Source of the DNA: a virus | Strand: one strand, 5' to 3' | IMG/VR virus record: IMGVR_UViG_3300010371_000056 | Span: 1-42,720 of that record | DNA length: 42,720 nt | In this document: piece after piece, positions 14,625 through 22,214 of the stretch | Layout of the letters: each line of letters starts with the position of its first letter | Numbering within the stretch: position 1 is the first letter of the stretch | The notes under the pieces: generated by a model | Told to the model about the DNA's origin: nothing | Seen by the model: the letters and a program-made list of their open reading frames with translations, nothing else | Database searches by the model: none | Made by a program: the position numbers and the translations under genes

Positions 14625-15068
14625 ATGAAGTCAGCGGCGGTTCAGAAGGTTCGAGAGACGGAATACGACCCAAAACGCGAGATTCTCGACAAACTCGGCG
14701 ATCTTTCAGGCATCGAGATAGCGCAGAACGAGGTACTTCTCGCCATTTACATGCGTCCGGAGAAGACTACCGGCGGCATCGTGCTTCCGCATCAGAACCT
14801 GAAAGAAGATCGCTACCAGGGCAAGTGCGGAATGGTCGTGAAAATGGGTCCCGCCTGTCGCTTCCTTCGCAAGGACGGCGAAACAGGCGCTGAATACGGC
14901 CTCGACATCAAACTTCACGACTGGGTTGTCGTGCGTCCCGCCGATACGTGGGCAGTTGATATCAATTCCGACACCGAGGGACTGCAGATTCAGGACTTCG
15001 TGCAGTGCCGGCTCGCTTACGACGATCAAATTCGCATGCGCGTGACAGATCCGCGCGTGATTTGGTGA
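14625..15068 (+). CDS. GroES-like cochaperonin-fold protein
   Basis: A 147-aa protein. Residues about 36-66 read VLLAIYMRPEKTTGGIVLPH followed by a charged segment and GKCGMVVKMGP. This matches the GroES/Cpn10 pattern of a first strand, a flexible loop ending in GGIVLP, and the strand ending in G-x-V-x2-x-G-P/N. It is longer than host GroES (about 97 aa), with an N-terminal extension and extra residues near the end. Phage cochaperonins (for example T4 gp31) help GroEL fold the major capsid protein, and this gene lies in the head assembly operon. Confidence 0.72.
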   Translation: MKSAAVQKVRETEYDPKREILDKLGDLSGIEIAQNEVLLAIYMRPEKTTGGIVLPHQNLKEDRYQGKCGMVVKMGPACRFLRKDGETGAEYGLDIKLHDWVVVRPADTWAVDINSDTEGLQIQDFVQCRLAYDDQIRMRVTDPRVIW

Positions 15069-15072
15069 AAAA

Positions 15073-16047
15073 ATGGCAGCTGCTACTCAAGAAGTGACCG
15101 TAGATCTCGCTGCATTGGACGAAAAGGCAGCCAAAGAGGCTGAAAAGGGCAGTAAAAAGCCTGAAACTGCAGCTGCTGATCCTGCGGTCGTCGTAGATCC
15201 GGAAATTACGGCTGAGAAGTCTTCTGCGCAGACTCTGACGCCAGAGCAGGGTATCGAGAAGCTGCAAAAGCAGCTCACGGAAGAGCGTCAAGCCCGTGCG
15301 GCCGCGGAGTCGCGCGCTCAGGAGGCAGCTCGGGGCGAGGCAGAGGCTCGCGGGCGTGTTCAGACGACTGAACTTGACCTAGTCAAGAACGCCATTGCCA
15401 CCGTTACGCAGGCGAACGACGCTCTGGAGGCGAAATACGCCGATGCGATGGCCGCGCAGGATTGGCCTACTGCTGCAAAGCTTCAACGTCAGATGGGAGA
15501 CAACTCGGCGAAGCTCACGCAGCTGGAAGCCGGCAAAACACATCTCGAAAAGCAGCCGAAACCCACTCCGCGTGCGCCCACTGATCCGGTGGAAGCGTTG
15601 TGCGCGCAGTTGAGTGGGCCATCTGCTGCTTGGGTGCGTGCGCATCCGGAATTTGCTCGTGACCCGCACAAGTACCGGCAGATGATTGCCGCTCATGAAC
15701 TTGCGAAAGCCAGAGGGCACAAAGAGGACACCGAGGGTTACTTCAAGTCCATCGAAAAGACTCTGGATTTGGCAGAGCCAGTCAACGGTGAACATCGCGT
15801 CAATGGTACTACCAAGCACGCAGAAGAGACCGATCCACTCGAGGATCCCAGCGCCGCAGCGCCCACTGGCGGCCGTCAGAGCGCTCCTGCGGCGGCTCCG
15901 GTGAGCCGTGGAACAACCAATGGGTCTCGCCCCAATACCGTACGACTGAGTGCTGATGAGGTTGAGATGGCAGAGAACATGGGCATGACTCCCGAGGAAT
16001 ACGCCCGGCAAAAGGTGGCCCTTAGGAAGGAAGGTAAGCTGCAATGA
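15073..16047 (+). CDS. Scaffolding protein
   Basis: A 324-aa protein, acidic and alanine/glutamate-rich. There is a long coiled coil at residues about 60-115 (KLQKQLTEERQARAAAESRA), a disordered A/P/T-rich segment at 245-290, and a C-terminal helix RLSADEVEMAENMGMTPEEY ending in basic residues. Such C-termini (LS..E...A...G...EEYAR) are typical of scaffold proteins that bind the capsid protein. Position just before the capsid operon agrees. No protease domain is seen. Confidence 0.72.
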   Translation: MAAATQEVTVDLAALDEKAAKEAEKGSKKPETAAADPAVVVDPEITAEKSSAQTLTPEQGIEKLQKQLTEERQARAAAESRAQEAARGEAEARGRVQTTELDLVKNAIATVTQANDALEAKYADAMAAQDWPTAAKLQRQMGDNSAKLTQLEAGKTHLEKQPKPTPRAPTDPVEALCAQLSGPSAAWVRAHPEFARDPHKYRQMIAAHELAKARGHKEDTEGYFKSIEKTLDLAEPVNGEHRVNGTTKHAEETDPLEDPSAAAPTGGRQSAPAAAPVSRGTTNGSRPNTVRLSADEVEMAENMGMTPEEYARQKVALRKEGKLQ

Positions 16048-16631
16048 GCACTGATGACTCTGTTCCAGCAGCGCCTACCCGTCGCGGTCCCGGACGGCCA
16101 CGCAAGTCTCCAGTGAATACGGTCGCAGAAACCGCAACAGCGGCAGTGGAAGCGTCGGGATCCAATGATCCGCGCATACGGGCAGCGGCTCGTGCCGCGC
16201 AGCTGCGCGATCACTTGGGCGATGGGCTCGGAGAAGGGATTGACGAGTTCTATATCGACCCCGCCATTATTCCGGATGGTTGGTCGTACGAGTGGAAGCG
16301 CGAGACCGTGCTCGGCCAGCCCGATCCGTCTTATCAGGTCACCCTCGCGCAGCGAGGCTGGGAGCCTGTTCCCGCAAGCCGCCACCCTCAACTCGTGCCC
16401 CCCGGTTGGACCGGCGCGCATATCCCGCGCAAGGGATGTGTTCTGATGGAGCGTCCAAAAGAGATCACCGACGAGGTTCGCGCACAGGAAATTCGGCGCG
16501 CTCGTGACCAGGTACGCCAGAAGGAAGCCCAGCTCGGAGCCGCACCTGCCGGCACATTCGAGCGTGACAACAAGGGGAATACCATGGTCAACATCAAGAA
16601 GAGCTACGAATCCATTCCCATTCCGGAGTGA
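16044..16631 (+). CDS. AT-hook containing virion-region protein
   Basis: A 195-aa protein with ATG overlapping the scaffold stop (ATGA). Residues 13-21 (RRGPGRPRK) are a canonical AT-hook, suggesting minor-groove DNA binding. The rest (EFYIDPAIIPDGWSYEWKRE; GWEPVPASRHPQLVPPGW) belongs to a type of conserved phage protein often found beside capsid genes. The role is not established. It may link DNA to the head interior (inference). Confidence 0.6.
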   Translation: MSTDDSVPAAPTRRGPGRPRKSPVNTVAETATAAVEASGSNDPRIRAAARAAQLRDHLGDGLGEGIDEFYIDPAIIPDGWSYEWKRETVLGQPDPSYQVTLAQRGWEPVPASRHPQLVPPGWTGAHIPRKGCVLMERPKEITDEVRAQEIRRARDQVRQKEAQLGAAPAGTFERDNKGNTMVNIKKSYESIPIPE

Positions 16632-16633
16632 AA

Positions 16634-16804
16634 ATGACCGACCAGACCAAATCCGCCGAACCGACTGAAATGAAAGAGCCGACTGCCGAAGAGCGCTTGA
16701 GTGCGCTCGAGCAGGCGCTCGCGTGCCTAGGTGATCATGTGAGCCCTGGCCACCGAAAAACTTTGGAGCCCTATTTCAACTGGAGAAAAAGTGTCGCGTC
16801 ATAG
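16634..16804 (+). CDS. Small acidic helical protein (56 aa)
   Basis: ATG 16634 lies 2 nt after the previous stop and opens a 56-aa frame to TAG 16802-16804. The protein is acidic and then helical (AEERLSALEQALACLGDH) with an aromatic tail (LEPYFNWRKSVAS). Protein-like composition and position right before the capsid promoter support it. Function unknown. Confidence 0.55.
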   Translation: MTDQTKSAEPTEMKEPTAEERLSALEQALACLGDHVSPGHRKTLEPYFNWRKSVAS

Positions 16805-16833
16805 TTGACACGCTGATTTGATCGTGCGATAAG
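16805..16833 (+). promoter_or_regulatory. Sigma70-like promoter of the capsid operon (copy B)
   Basis: A perfect TTGACA (16805-16810), a 17-nt spacer, then GATAAG (16828-16833; ATAA matches). It is the best promoter-like sequence I see in the window. Transcription would begin near 16840-16843, right at hairpin 1 of the leader, matching the arrangement at the portal and fibre genes. Confidence 0.6.
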
Positions 16834-16842
16834 CACACCAAC

Positions 16843-16921
16843 GGGTTGCTCGGCGCAACCTTTTCTCAGAATAGATTCAGGTCCCCCGTAGCCTAGGTGG
16901 CGACGCGACCTCCGGTCGGAG
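16843..16921 (+). ncRNA. Structured 5' leader, copy B (capsid operon)
   Basis: Hairpin 1: GGTTGC (16844-16849), loop TCGGC, GCAACC (16855-16860), then TTTTC. It differs from copy A by one compensating base pair and one loop base. Element 2: GGTC (16880-16883) and GACC (16907-16910) enclose 23 nt with CGT/ACG (16887-16889 with 16903-16905) and GCC/GGC (16891-16893 with 16899-16901) around loop TAGGT. CTCC (16910-16913) can pair across GGTC with GGAG (16918-16921), the ribosome-binding site 9 nt before TTG 16931. Confidence 0.6.
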
Positions 16922-16930
16922 ATCGCTACC

Positions 16931-17548
16931 TTGAGCAACGTGAATGCTCCTTTTGGCTTCCAGCAGCGCCAGGGCACTGGCAGCTCGCCGACATACGAAC
17001 AAGTCACATTCGGCAATGGCGGCATCGACTACAACGCTACCGCCATCTACTTCGGCGACCCGGTAGTCCGCGCAGGTTCCGGCGACGGTACCGTTAAGCA
17101 AGCCGCAGGCTCCGCGGGCGGTAGCACCGTCACGATGGCCGGTATCTTCGTCGGCTGCAAATACCTCTCCACTGCGCAGAAGCGCATCGTCTGGTCGAAC
17201 TACTGGCCTGGCTCGGATGTAGCCCAGGCGAATCAGTCGACCATTGAGGCGTACGTCATCAACGATCCCAACGCCCAGTTCTTGGCGCAGTCCGATTCAA
17301 CCGGCCTCGCGCAGGCAGACGTCGGGTCCAACGTCGATTTTAATATCGGCACTGGAAACGCTGCCAACGGGCTCTCGGGAGCCTTCCTGATCCACACGGG
17401 CGCGACAACTGCCGCCTATCCTTTCAGGCTCGTGAGCTTGGTGCTCTCGCCGCCTGGTGCAAATGGAACCGCAAGTGGCGCGTACAATTACGCGGTCGTG
17501 GCGTTCAACAACGTCGAGACCAAGAACGCCACTGCGGCCAACACCTAA
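16931..17548 (+). CDS. Head decoration-like structural protein
   Basis: A 205-aa protein from TTG 16931, 9 nt after GGAG; a GTG at 16940 is less well spaced. It begins SNVNAPFGFQQRQGTGSSP, a start typical of structural proteins encoded just before the major capsid gene in many podoviruses. The rest is beta-rich (VVRAGSGDGTVKQAAG; GGSTVTMAGIFVGC). Probably a capsid decoration or stabilising protein made in high amount from the strong promoter just upstream. Confidence 0.65.
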   Translation: MSNVNAPFGFQQRQGTGSSPTYEQVTFGNGGIDYNATAIYFGDPVVRAGSGDGTVKQAAGSAGGSTVTMAGIFVGCKYLSTAQKRIVWSNYWPGSDVAQANQSTIEAYVINDPNAQFLAQSDSTGLAQADVGSNVDFNIGTGNAANGLSGAFLIHTGATTAAYPFRLVSLVLSPPGANGTASGAYNYAVVAFNNVETKNATAANT

Positions 17549-17564
17549 GGCAGGAGCAACGTAA

Positions 17565-18479
17565 ATGGCCGTCAATCTGAGTGCAATCAAAGACCTTCTG
17601 CTCCCGGGCCTGCGTGGGATTACCGGAAAATATGAGCAGATACCATCTCAATACGACAAGGTCTTTACCAAGTTCAATTCGAAGCTTGCTCTCGAGCGCA
17701 CCGCCGAGATGCGCTATTTGGGGCTTGCGCAGCTGAAGACCGAAGGCGGTCAGACGCAGTTCGACAACAACGCCGGTGAGCGCTACGTCTACAACCAGGA
17801 GCACGTTGAGATCGCCCTCGGGTATGCGATGACCCGCAAGGCCATCGACGACAGTCTGTACAAGACGCAGTTTCACCCGTCGAACCTGGGCCTTATGGAG
17901 GCTTTCCACCAGGCGAAGGAAATCTATGGGGCGAACATCCTCAATTCGGGATCCACGTACAACGCCTCGGTGGGTGGCGATGGGGTTGCGCTCTTCTCGA
18001 CATCGCACCCGATCGACGGGGGCACGATCGGCAATACGCCATCGACTCAGGTGGACCTGAACGAGGCGACGCTTCTCGGGTCGATGATCAACATTCGCAC
18101 GAACTTCCGCGACCAGGCTGGCCTGAAAATGTTCGCCCGCGGTCGAAAGCTGATCGTTCCGCCGCAGCTCGAGCCGGTCGCCATCCGCCTCACGAAGACG
18201 GAACTGCGGCCGGGAACGGCCGACAATGACGTGAACGCTATCCTCTCCACCGCTGGAGGAATCCCCGAAGGCTACATGGTGATGGACTTCTTGACCTCGC
18301 TCTACGCGTGGTACCTCCTCACCAATATCCCCGGCTTGGCCTACATGGAGCGCATCCCGTTTGAGACGGACATGCAGGTGGACTTCGTCACGGACAACCT
18401 CCTCACGAAGGGGTACGAGCGCTACTCGTTCAATTATTTCAACTGGCGCGCGGCATACGGAAACCTGCCCACTTCCTAA
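17565..18479 (+). CDS. Major capsid protein (HK97 fold, Mu gpT-like)
   Basis: A 304-aa protein, ATG 17565 with AGGAG 8-10 nt upstream. Size and position fit a capsid protein. Motifs such as YAMTRKAIDDSLY, NILNSGSTYNASVGGDGVAL followed by FSTSHP, FARGRKLIVPPQLEPVA and WYLLTNIPGL match Mu gpT-like and related HK97-fold head proteins. It would form the capsid shell around the scaffold at 15073. Folding may depend on the GroES-like protein at 14625. Confidence 0.82.
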   Translation: MAVNLSAIKDLLLPGLRGITGKYEQIPSQYDKVFTKFNSKLALERTAEMRYLGLAQLKTEGGQTQFDNNAGERYVYNQEHVEIALGYAMTRKAIDDSLYKTQFHPSNLGLMEAFHQAKEIYGANILNSGSTYNASVGGDGVALFSTSHPIDGGTIGNTPSTQVDLNEATLLGSMINIRTNFRDQAGLKMFARGRKLIVPPQLEPVAIRLTKTELRPGTADNDVNAILSTAGGIPEGYMVMDFLTSLYAWYLLTNIPGLAYMERIPFETDMQVDFVTDNLLTKGYERYSFNYFNWRAAYGNLPTS

Positions 18480-18490
18480 GGGAGAGATGA

Positions 18491-19087
18491 ATGACCCAGT
18501 ACCTCACCCCGACCAGCGGCCAGGTCTATCCGGATATCCAGACGGACTGGAACAGCTCCGATGGAGCACAGCCGAATGGCAGTCCGCCGAATCCCGGAAC
18601 CGCTGTTTCTGGTCCTTTGCTTGCCGGAACTGTCCCGCAAAGCGATGGTTCGAACAACCTTGCCGGGGTAGGTGGCACCTCCGGCACCGCGAACCGCGGA
18701 TTCGTCAAACAGGCCCAGTCCTGCGTCATTACGCAGGCGACTAACGTCGGTGTTGCTGGAAAGTTTGCCTGTCCTATCGTGATCCCAGCGCAGTCCCAGA
18801 TCACGGCCATCAAACTGATGGTGACGACCGCGTGGACGGGCGGCGCGACGACCCTTGGCATCGGGACGGGCGCTTCTGCAACCGCTCTGACGGCCGCTAG
18901 CGCTGTCGTGACGAGTGGCGCGCTTGGACAGGTGACCGTGACCCCTGGGACTGGCGCCACGCAGATTGGCAATTGGGACAACGTCGGCACGCAGGATATT
19001 CAGATCGTGGTGCAGTCCACGAATACCGGCTCCGGGGTGGGTACGCTCACCGTCGAGTACATTCCGCAGATCAATTTGGCTTCGTAG
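18491..19087 (+). CDS. Beta-rich head-associated structural protein
   Basis: A 198-aa protein right after the capsid gene with a strong ribosome-binding site (GGGAGAG). Polar G/S/T/N-rich N-terminus, then a strand-rich domain (KFACPIVIPAQSQITAIKLM; VTSGALGQVTVTPGTGATQ; DIQIVVQSTN). No cysteine pair or enzyme motif. Likely a head decoration or vertex protein, by position and composition only. Confidence 0.55.
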   Translation: MTQYLTPTSGQVYPDIQTDWNSSDGAQPNGSPPNPGTAVSGPLLAGTVPQSDGSNNLAGVGGTSGTANRGFVKQAQSCVITQATNVGVAGKFACPIVIPAQSQITAIKLMVTTAWTGGATTLGIGTGASATALTAASAVVTSGALGQVTVTPGTGATQIGNWDNVGTQDIQIVVQSTNTGSGVGTLTVEYIPQINLAS

Positions 19088-19104
19088 ACGGAGATCGCAT
19101 CATC

Positions 19105-19434
19105 ATGAAAGGTCGCAAACATCGCGAGAGCGGCGGCGTCAACGAGGCCGAGGCCGACGAGAAGACCAAGCCCGAAGAGCGTACCGACGCCAAGAAGATC
19201 GACTCGGAAGCCGAGGAGCTCAAGAAGGGCGGCCGGGCGAAGCGTAAGCGCGGTGGCAAGACCGAGGTCGGCAAGGTGGAAGGACATGAGGGCATGCACC
19301 ACGCCGGTCGCAAGCCCCGCAAATCAGGCGGCAAAGCAACCTCCGATGCCAATCCCTTCACGAGTGCCCGAAAAGGTGAGGATGCCCCGGGCCGCAAGGT
19401 CATGAAGGGCGAGTGCGGGTTCGGCGAGGATTGA
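19105..19434 (+). CDS. Highly charged K/R-GG protein
   Basis: A 109-aa protein from ATG 19105 with GGAG upstream; the frame extends upstream over the previous gene but the ATG fits the charged composition. It is mostly K, R, E, D and G (KKGGRAKRKRGGKTEVG; RKPRKSGGK), surely disordered. It shares its K/R-GG motifs with the protein at 13745 and with the ejection proteins. It is the last gene before the terminator at 19469-19501. Confidence 0.6.
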   Translation: MKGRKHRESGGVNEAEADEKTKPEERTDAKKIDSEAEELKKGGRAKRKRGGKTEVGKVEGHEGMHHAGRKPRKSGGKATSDANPFTSARKGEDAPGRKVMKGECGFGED

Positions 19435-19468
19435 TAATAGGGCTGATTGGCCCACAGCCATGAGCGAG

Positions 19469-19501
19469 ACGGGCCTGCTTTGTCAGGCCCGTTTTCGTTT
19501 T
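19469..19501 (+). terminator. Intrinsic terminator after the head operon
   Basis: ACGGGCCTG (19469-19477) pairs perfectly with CAGGCCCGT (19484-19492) around a 6-nt loop, followed by a T-run TTTT-CG-TTTT to 19501. GGAG (19502-19505) for the next gene begins immediately after, so downstream expression would need readthrough or an unseen promoter. A weaker hairpin (GGCTG 19441-19445 / CAGCC 19455-19459) and a -10-like GATAAT (19433-19438) precede it. Confidence 0.8.
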
Positions 19502-19512
19502 GGAGTACGTGA

Positions 19513-19866
19513 ATGCGACCAGTAGTTGCGGTATCAACCCTAGCCGGCGCGCCACTTGTGAGGCTCGATGAATGGGCGCTTCCCAAGGTGTCGATTCAGT
19601 GCGTTGTCACAGGCACGGTCAACTATACCGTGCAGTTGAGCTTAGACGACCCGAATAGCTCGACGAATCCGGTGGCGCAAGATTCAATGAACTGGACCAA
19701 CTCGCCCGATACGGCGGCCGTAGGGGCTACGGGGTCAATCGTGACGAGTCTCGGAGGGTACGGCACGTATGCCGATGTCTTCCCTCTCTTCGTACGCGTA
19801 CTCGTAAATAGTGGTTCAGGAAGCGTGACGGCGACGATCGTACAGCCGGGCGCCGTTCCGTACTGA
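19513..19866 (+). CDS. Beta-rich structural protein
   Basis: A 117-aa protein from ATG 19513, 7 nt after GGAG. It is strand-rich and polar (VSIQCVVTGTVNYTVQLSLD; FVRVLVNSGSGSVTATIVQ) and ends PGAVPY, a pattern seen in small structural proteins of many podoviruses. Probably a head or connector-associated protein. Confidence 0.6.
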   Translation: MRPVVAVSTLAGAPLVRLDEWALPKVSIQCVVTGTVNYTVQLSLDDPNSSTNPVAQDSMNWTNSPDTAAVGATGSIVTSLGGYGTYADVFPLFVRVLVNSGSGSVTATIVQPGAVPY

Positions 19867-19874
19867 GGACAGCA

Positions 19875-20129
19875 ATGTCCGTTTCTGTCAACGAGATTAC
19901 CTCGCAAGTCATCGAAGTCCAGACGCCTGGTCCGCAAGGCATTCAGGGACCCGCTGGTTCTGGCTCCTTCACGACGCCGCTTACGGTAGGCCAGCTGCCA
20001 GCATCTGCGCAGGGCACACGGGCGATCGTCACGGACTCGACTACTTCCACGTTCTATGCCGTGGTGAGCGGAGGAGGAACGCTCGTGGTGCCCTGTTTCT
20101 TCGACGGCACTTTCTGGCGGGTAGGATGA
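19875..20129 (+). CDS. Small structural protein with collagen-like stretch
   Basis: An 84-aa protein. Residues 17-29 (TPGPQGIQGPAGS) are a short collagen-like G-x-y stretch, common in phage virion proteins. The C-terminal half (ARAIVTDS-like TRAIVTDSTTSTFYAVVSGG then VPCFFDGTFWRVG) is a small beta domain seen in phage appendages. It is coupled to the next gene (ATGA). Confidence 0.6.
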   Translation: MSVSVNEITSQVIEVQTPGPQGIQGPAGSGSFTTPLTVGQLPASAQGTRAIVTDSTTSTFYAVVSGGGTLVVPCFFDGTFWRVG

Positions 20130-20836
20130 ACGCATTCGGTCCTAATCCCGCAAACACTAGCGGAACGTATGGTTTCGCGCCCTCGATGGGTGAGGCGGTA
20201 CTGTACGCACTGGGACTTTGCGGTATCAGGCGCACAGCTATCACACAACAGCACTTCGAGGACGCAAGGCTCGCCACAAACATAATGCTCGCAGAGGCAA
20301 GTGCTAATGGTGTCAACCTCTGGGCCGTAGACCTGCAGATTGTGCCGCTGGTTCAAGGGCAGGCAACCTATCAAGTCCCGAACAATACAATTGTGTTGCT
20401 GGATGCTTATTACACAATCAGCAGCGGTGCGCAGGAAATAGATCGGATTATGACGCCGATCAGTCGGTCCGAATATGCGAATTATCCGAACAAGCAGCAG
20501 CAGGGTTCGCCAACGGTCTATTGGATGGATCGACTTCTTGCACCGACTGTCACGTTGTGGACGACGCCCGATGGACAGCAAGCGTTCTTCAAATACTATC
20601 GAGTACGCCAGGTCCAGGACTCCAATCTGCAAGGCGGTCAGAGCGTCGAATTGCCGGTGTACTTTCTCGGCTGGTACACATACGAGTTGGCTTCGCGACT
20701 CGCTGATATTTGGGCTCCAGAACGTGGCGCAATCCTTCAGGCCAAGGCCGACAAGGCGTGGGGAATTGCCTCTCGTCAGAATGTCGAGACCGCGCAGGTC
20801 TACGTTTCCCCCATGTTGAACGGATATTACCGGTAA
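20126..20836 (+). CDS. P22 gp4-like tail accessory / head-tail connector protein
   Basis: A 236-aa protein, ATG overlapping the previous stop. It carries the helix pattern of this family at residues about 22-66 (GEAVLYALGLCGIRRTAITQ; ARLATNIMLAEASANGVNLW) and the later segment LADIWAPERGAILQAKADKA. P22 gp4 and relatives bind under the portal and seal packaged DNA. Together with the proteins at 24231 and 25023 it would form the short tail stem. Assignment is by motif memory, not by search. Confidence 0.65.
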   Translation: MNAFGPNPANTSGTYGFAPSMGEAVLYALGLCGIRRTAITQQHFEDARLATNIMLAEASANGVNLWAVDLQIVPLVQGQATYQVPNNTIVLLDAYYTISSGAQEIDRIMTPISRSEYANYPNKQQQGSPTVYWMDRLLAPTVTLWTTPDGQQAFFKYYRVRQVQDSNLQGGQSVELPVYFLGWYTYELASRLADIWAPERGAILQAKADKAWGIASRQNVETAQVYVSPMLNGYYR

Positions 20837-21753
20837 TGGCTTACGCAAGTAGAAGCGGCCGAGCTCGCACCTCACTGAAGCGCCCACAAGCATTCGGTGT
20901 GTGCTTTCGTTGCGGTCGCTGGTACAACCGAGTGGACTTACGGTTCCAGTTCGACTGGCGGGGTACTGCGCTCCAGAATCTCTACATCCTTGTTTGTGAG
21001 CCGTGCTATGACACACCACAAGAGCAGCTGCGCGCGATCCAGCTTCCTGCGGACCCGACGCCCGTCTACTTCCCTTCCGTCGAGCAATTCGCGCTAGACG
21101 AGAACGACTACCGCACGACGCTGCCGGTGCCAGTGGATCCCGTCACCAGCCTACCGATGCCGGCGCAGACTGCGCTACGCGTGACCGAGGACAGTCAGAA
21201 CCGCACCACGCAGCCATTCGGATGTCCCGAGGGTCTCGTCCAGAATGCGGTGATGCCTTACAACGGCGCGGTGCAGAAGGCGTACGCCGTGCCGCTCGCC
21301 ATTCTTTCCGTGACGGCCAACGGGACAGCGACGGTGAGCGTGACGTGTTCAAAACCACACGGACTCAAGACTGACGCGCAAATTTCGGCCGAGGGGCTCG
21401 CTGCTGCGAACGGATTCCATAGCGTCAACGTTGTTACGGCGACGGCTTTCACTTATCTCGTAGCATATGACATCCCAGCCGGGTCACTTCTATCGCCTGC
21501 AACGCGGATAGGCGGACTTTTCAACCAGGACGGGCAGCCGATCTATAACCAGAACGGCGAGCAGATCGGGCTTGAGTGTGGCCCTTCGCCAAGTGCACCA
21601 CGCATCATCACGGCCGATGTCGGGCTGCCGTATGCAACGGCGACGATCACGCCAGTAGGGTGCCGTCCACCCCGCCTGGCACGGGGAGGCTCCCTGCTCA
21701 ACCAAGGAGACCAGCAAATCTATAACCAGGGCGGCGAGCCGATATCGACTTGA
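20836..21753 (+). CDS. Conserved phage structural protein with N-terminal zinc ribbon
   Basis: A 305-aa protein; start ATG 20836 overlaps the previous stop (TAATG). N-terminus: basic RSGRARTSLKRP, then CFRCGRWY (C23, C26) and a second pair CEPCYD near residue 54-57, enclosing WRG, followed by TPQEQLRAIQLPADP. This arrangement is common in podoviral connector-region proteins. The C-terminal half is beta-rich with a repeated FNQDGQPIYNQNGEQI / LNQGDQQIYNQGGEPI unit (two copies at about 255-305), which may be a trimerising or binding segment. Confidence 0.65.
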   Translation: MAYASRSGRARTSLKRPQAFGVCFRCGRWYNRVDLRFQFDWRGTALQNLYILVCEPCYDTPQEQLRAIQLPADPTPVYFPSVEQFALDENDYRTTLPVPVDPVTSLPMPAQTALRVTEDSQNRTTQPFGCPEGLVQNAVMPYNGAVQKAYAVPLAILSVTANGTATVSVTCSKPHGLKTDAQISAEGLAAANGFHSVNVVTATAFTYLVAYDIPAGSLLSPATRIGGLFNQDGQPIYNQNGEQIGLECGPSPSAPRIITADVGLPYATATITPVGCRPPRLARGGSLLNQGDQQIYNQGGEPIST

Positions 21754-21755
21754 TT

Positions 21756-22214
21756 ATGGCCACAGCAACCATACTGCAGCTTCCGCAAGCGAACTCATTG
21801 ACCGGCGCTGAATCCGTCGAGATGGTTCAGAACGGCAGATCTGTGCGTGGGACCTCCGCACAAGTCGCCTCGCTTGGGTCGGATATTTCCCCCACCGGTC
21901 CTATCGGAGTCGTAGCTGCAGTTCCTGCCAATGGCGCGAACAACGACTATGCGCCAACTGGATTTGGACCAACGAGCGGATTTCTTGATCTGACGCCTGC
22001 AGGGGCTGCGAATATCACCGGTCTTACCGCCGGCTACGATGGGCAACTAGTTGTGATCACGAATCTGAGTGCCAATGTGTTGACGCTGAATACTCTCAAT
22101 GGCGCCTCTCAGACGGCCAATCAGTTCCGCATGGTGGCTGACATAATCCTGGGACAGAACAACAGTCAGGCCTTCAAGTATTCAGCAACGATTGGCAAAT
22201 GGGTGGCGCTGTGA
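21756..22214 (+). CDS. Fibre-like virion protein (short)
   Basis: A 152-aa protein; ATG 21756 chosen over the TTG two codons earlier. N-terminal ILQLPQANSLTGAESVEMVQ followed by NGRSVRGTSAQVA is a segment seen at the start of many phage fibre and appendage proteins. The C-terminal domain is a small beta structure (GQLVVITNLSANVLTLNTLN). Its stop overlaps the next, exported gene. Confidence 0.6.
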   Translation: MATATILQLPQANSLTGAESVEMVQNGRSVRGTSAQVASLGSDISPTGPIGVVAAVPANGANNDYAPTGFGPTSGFLDLTPAGAANITGLTAGYDGQLVVITNLSANVLTLNTLNGASQTANQFRMVADIILGQNNSQAFKYSATIGKWVAL

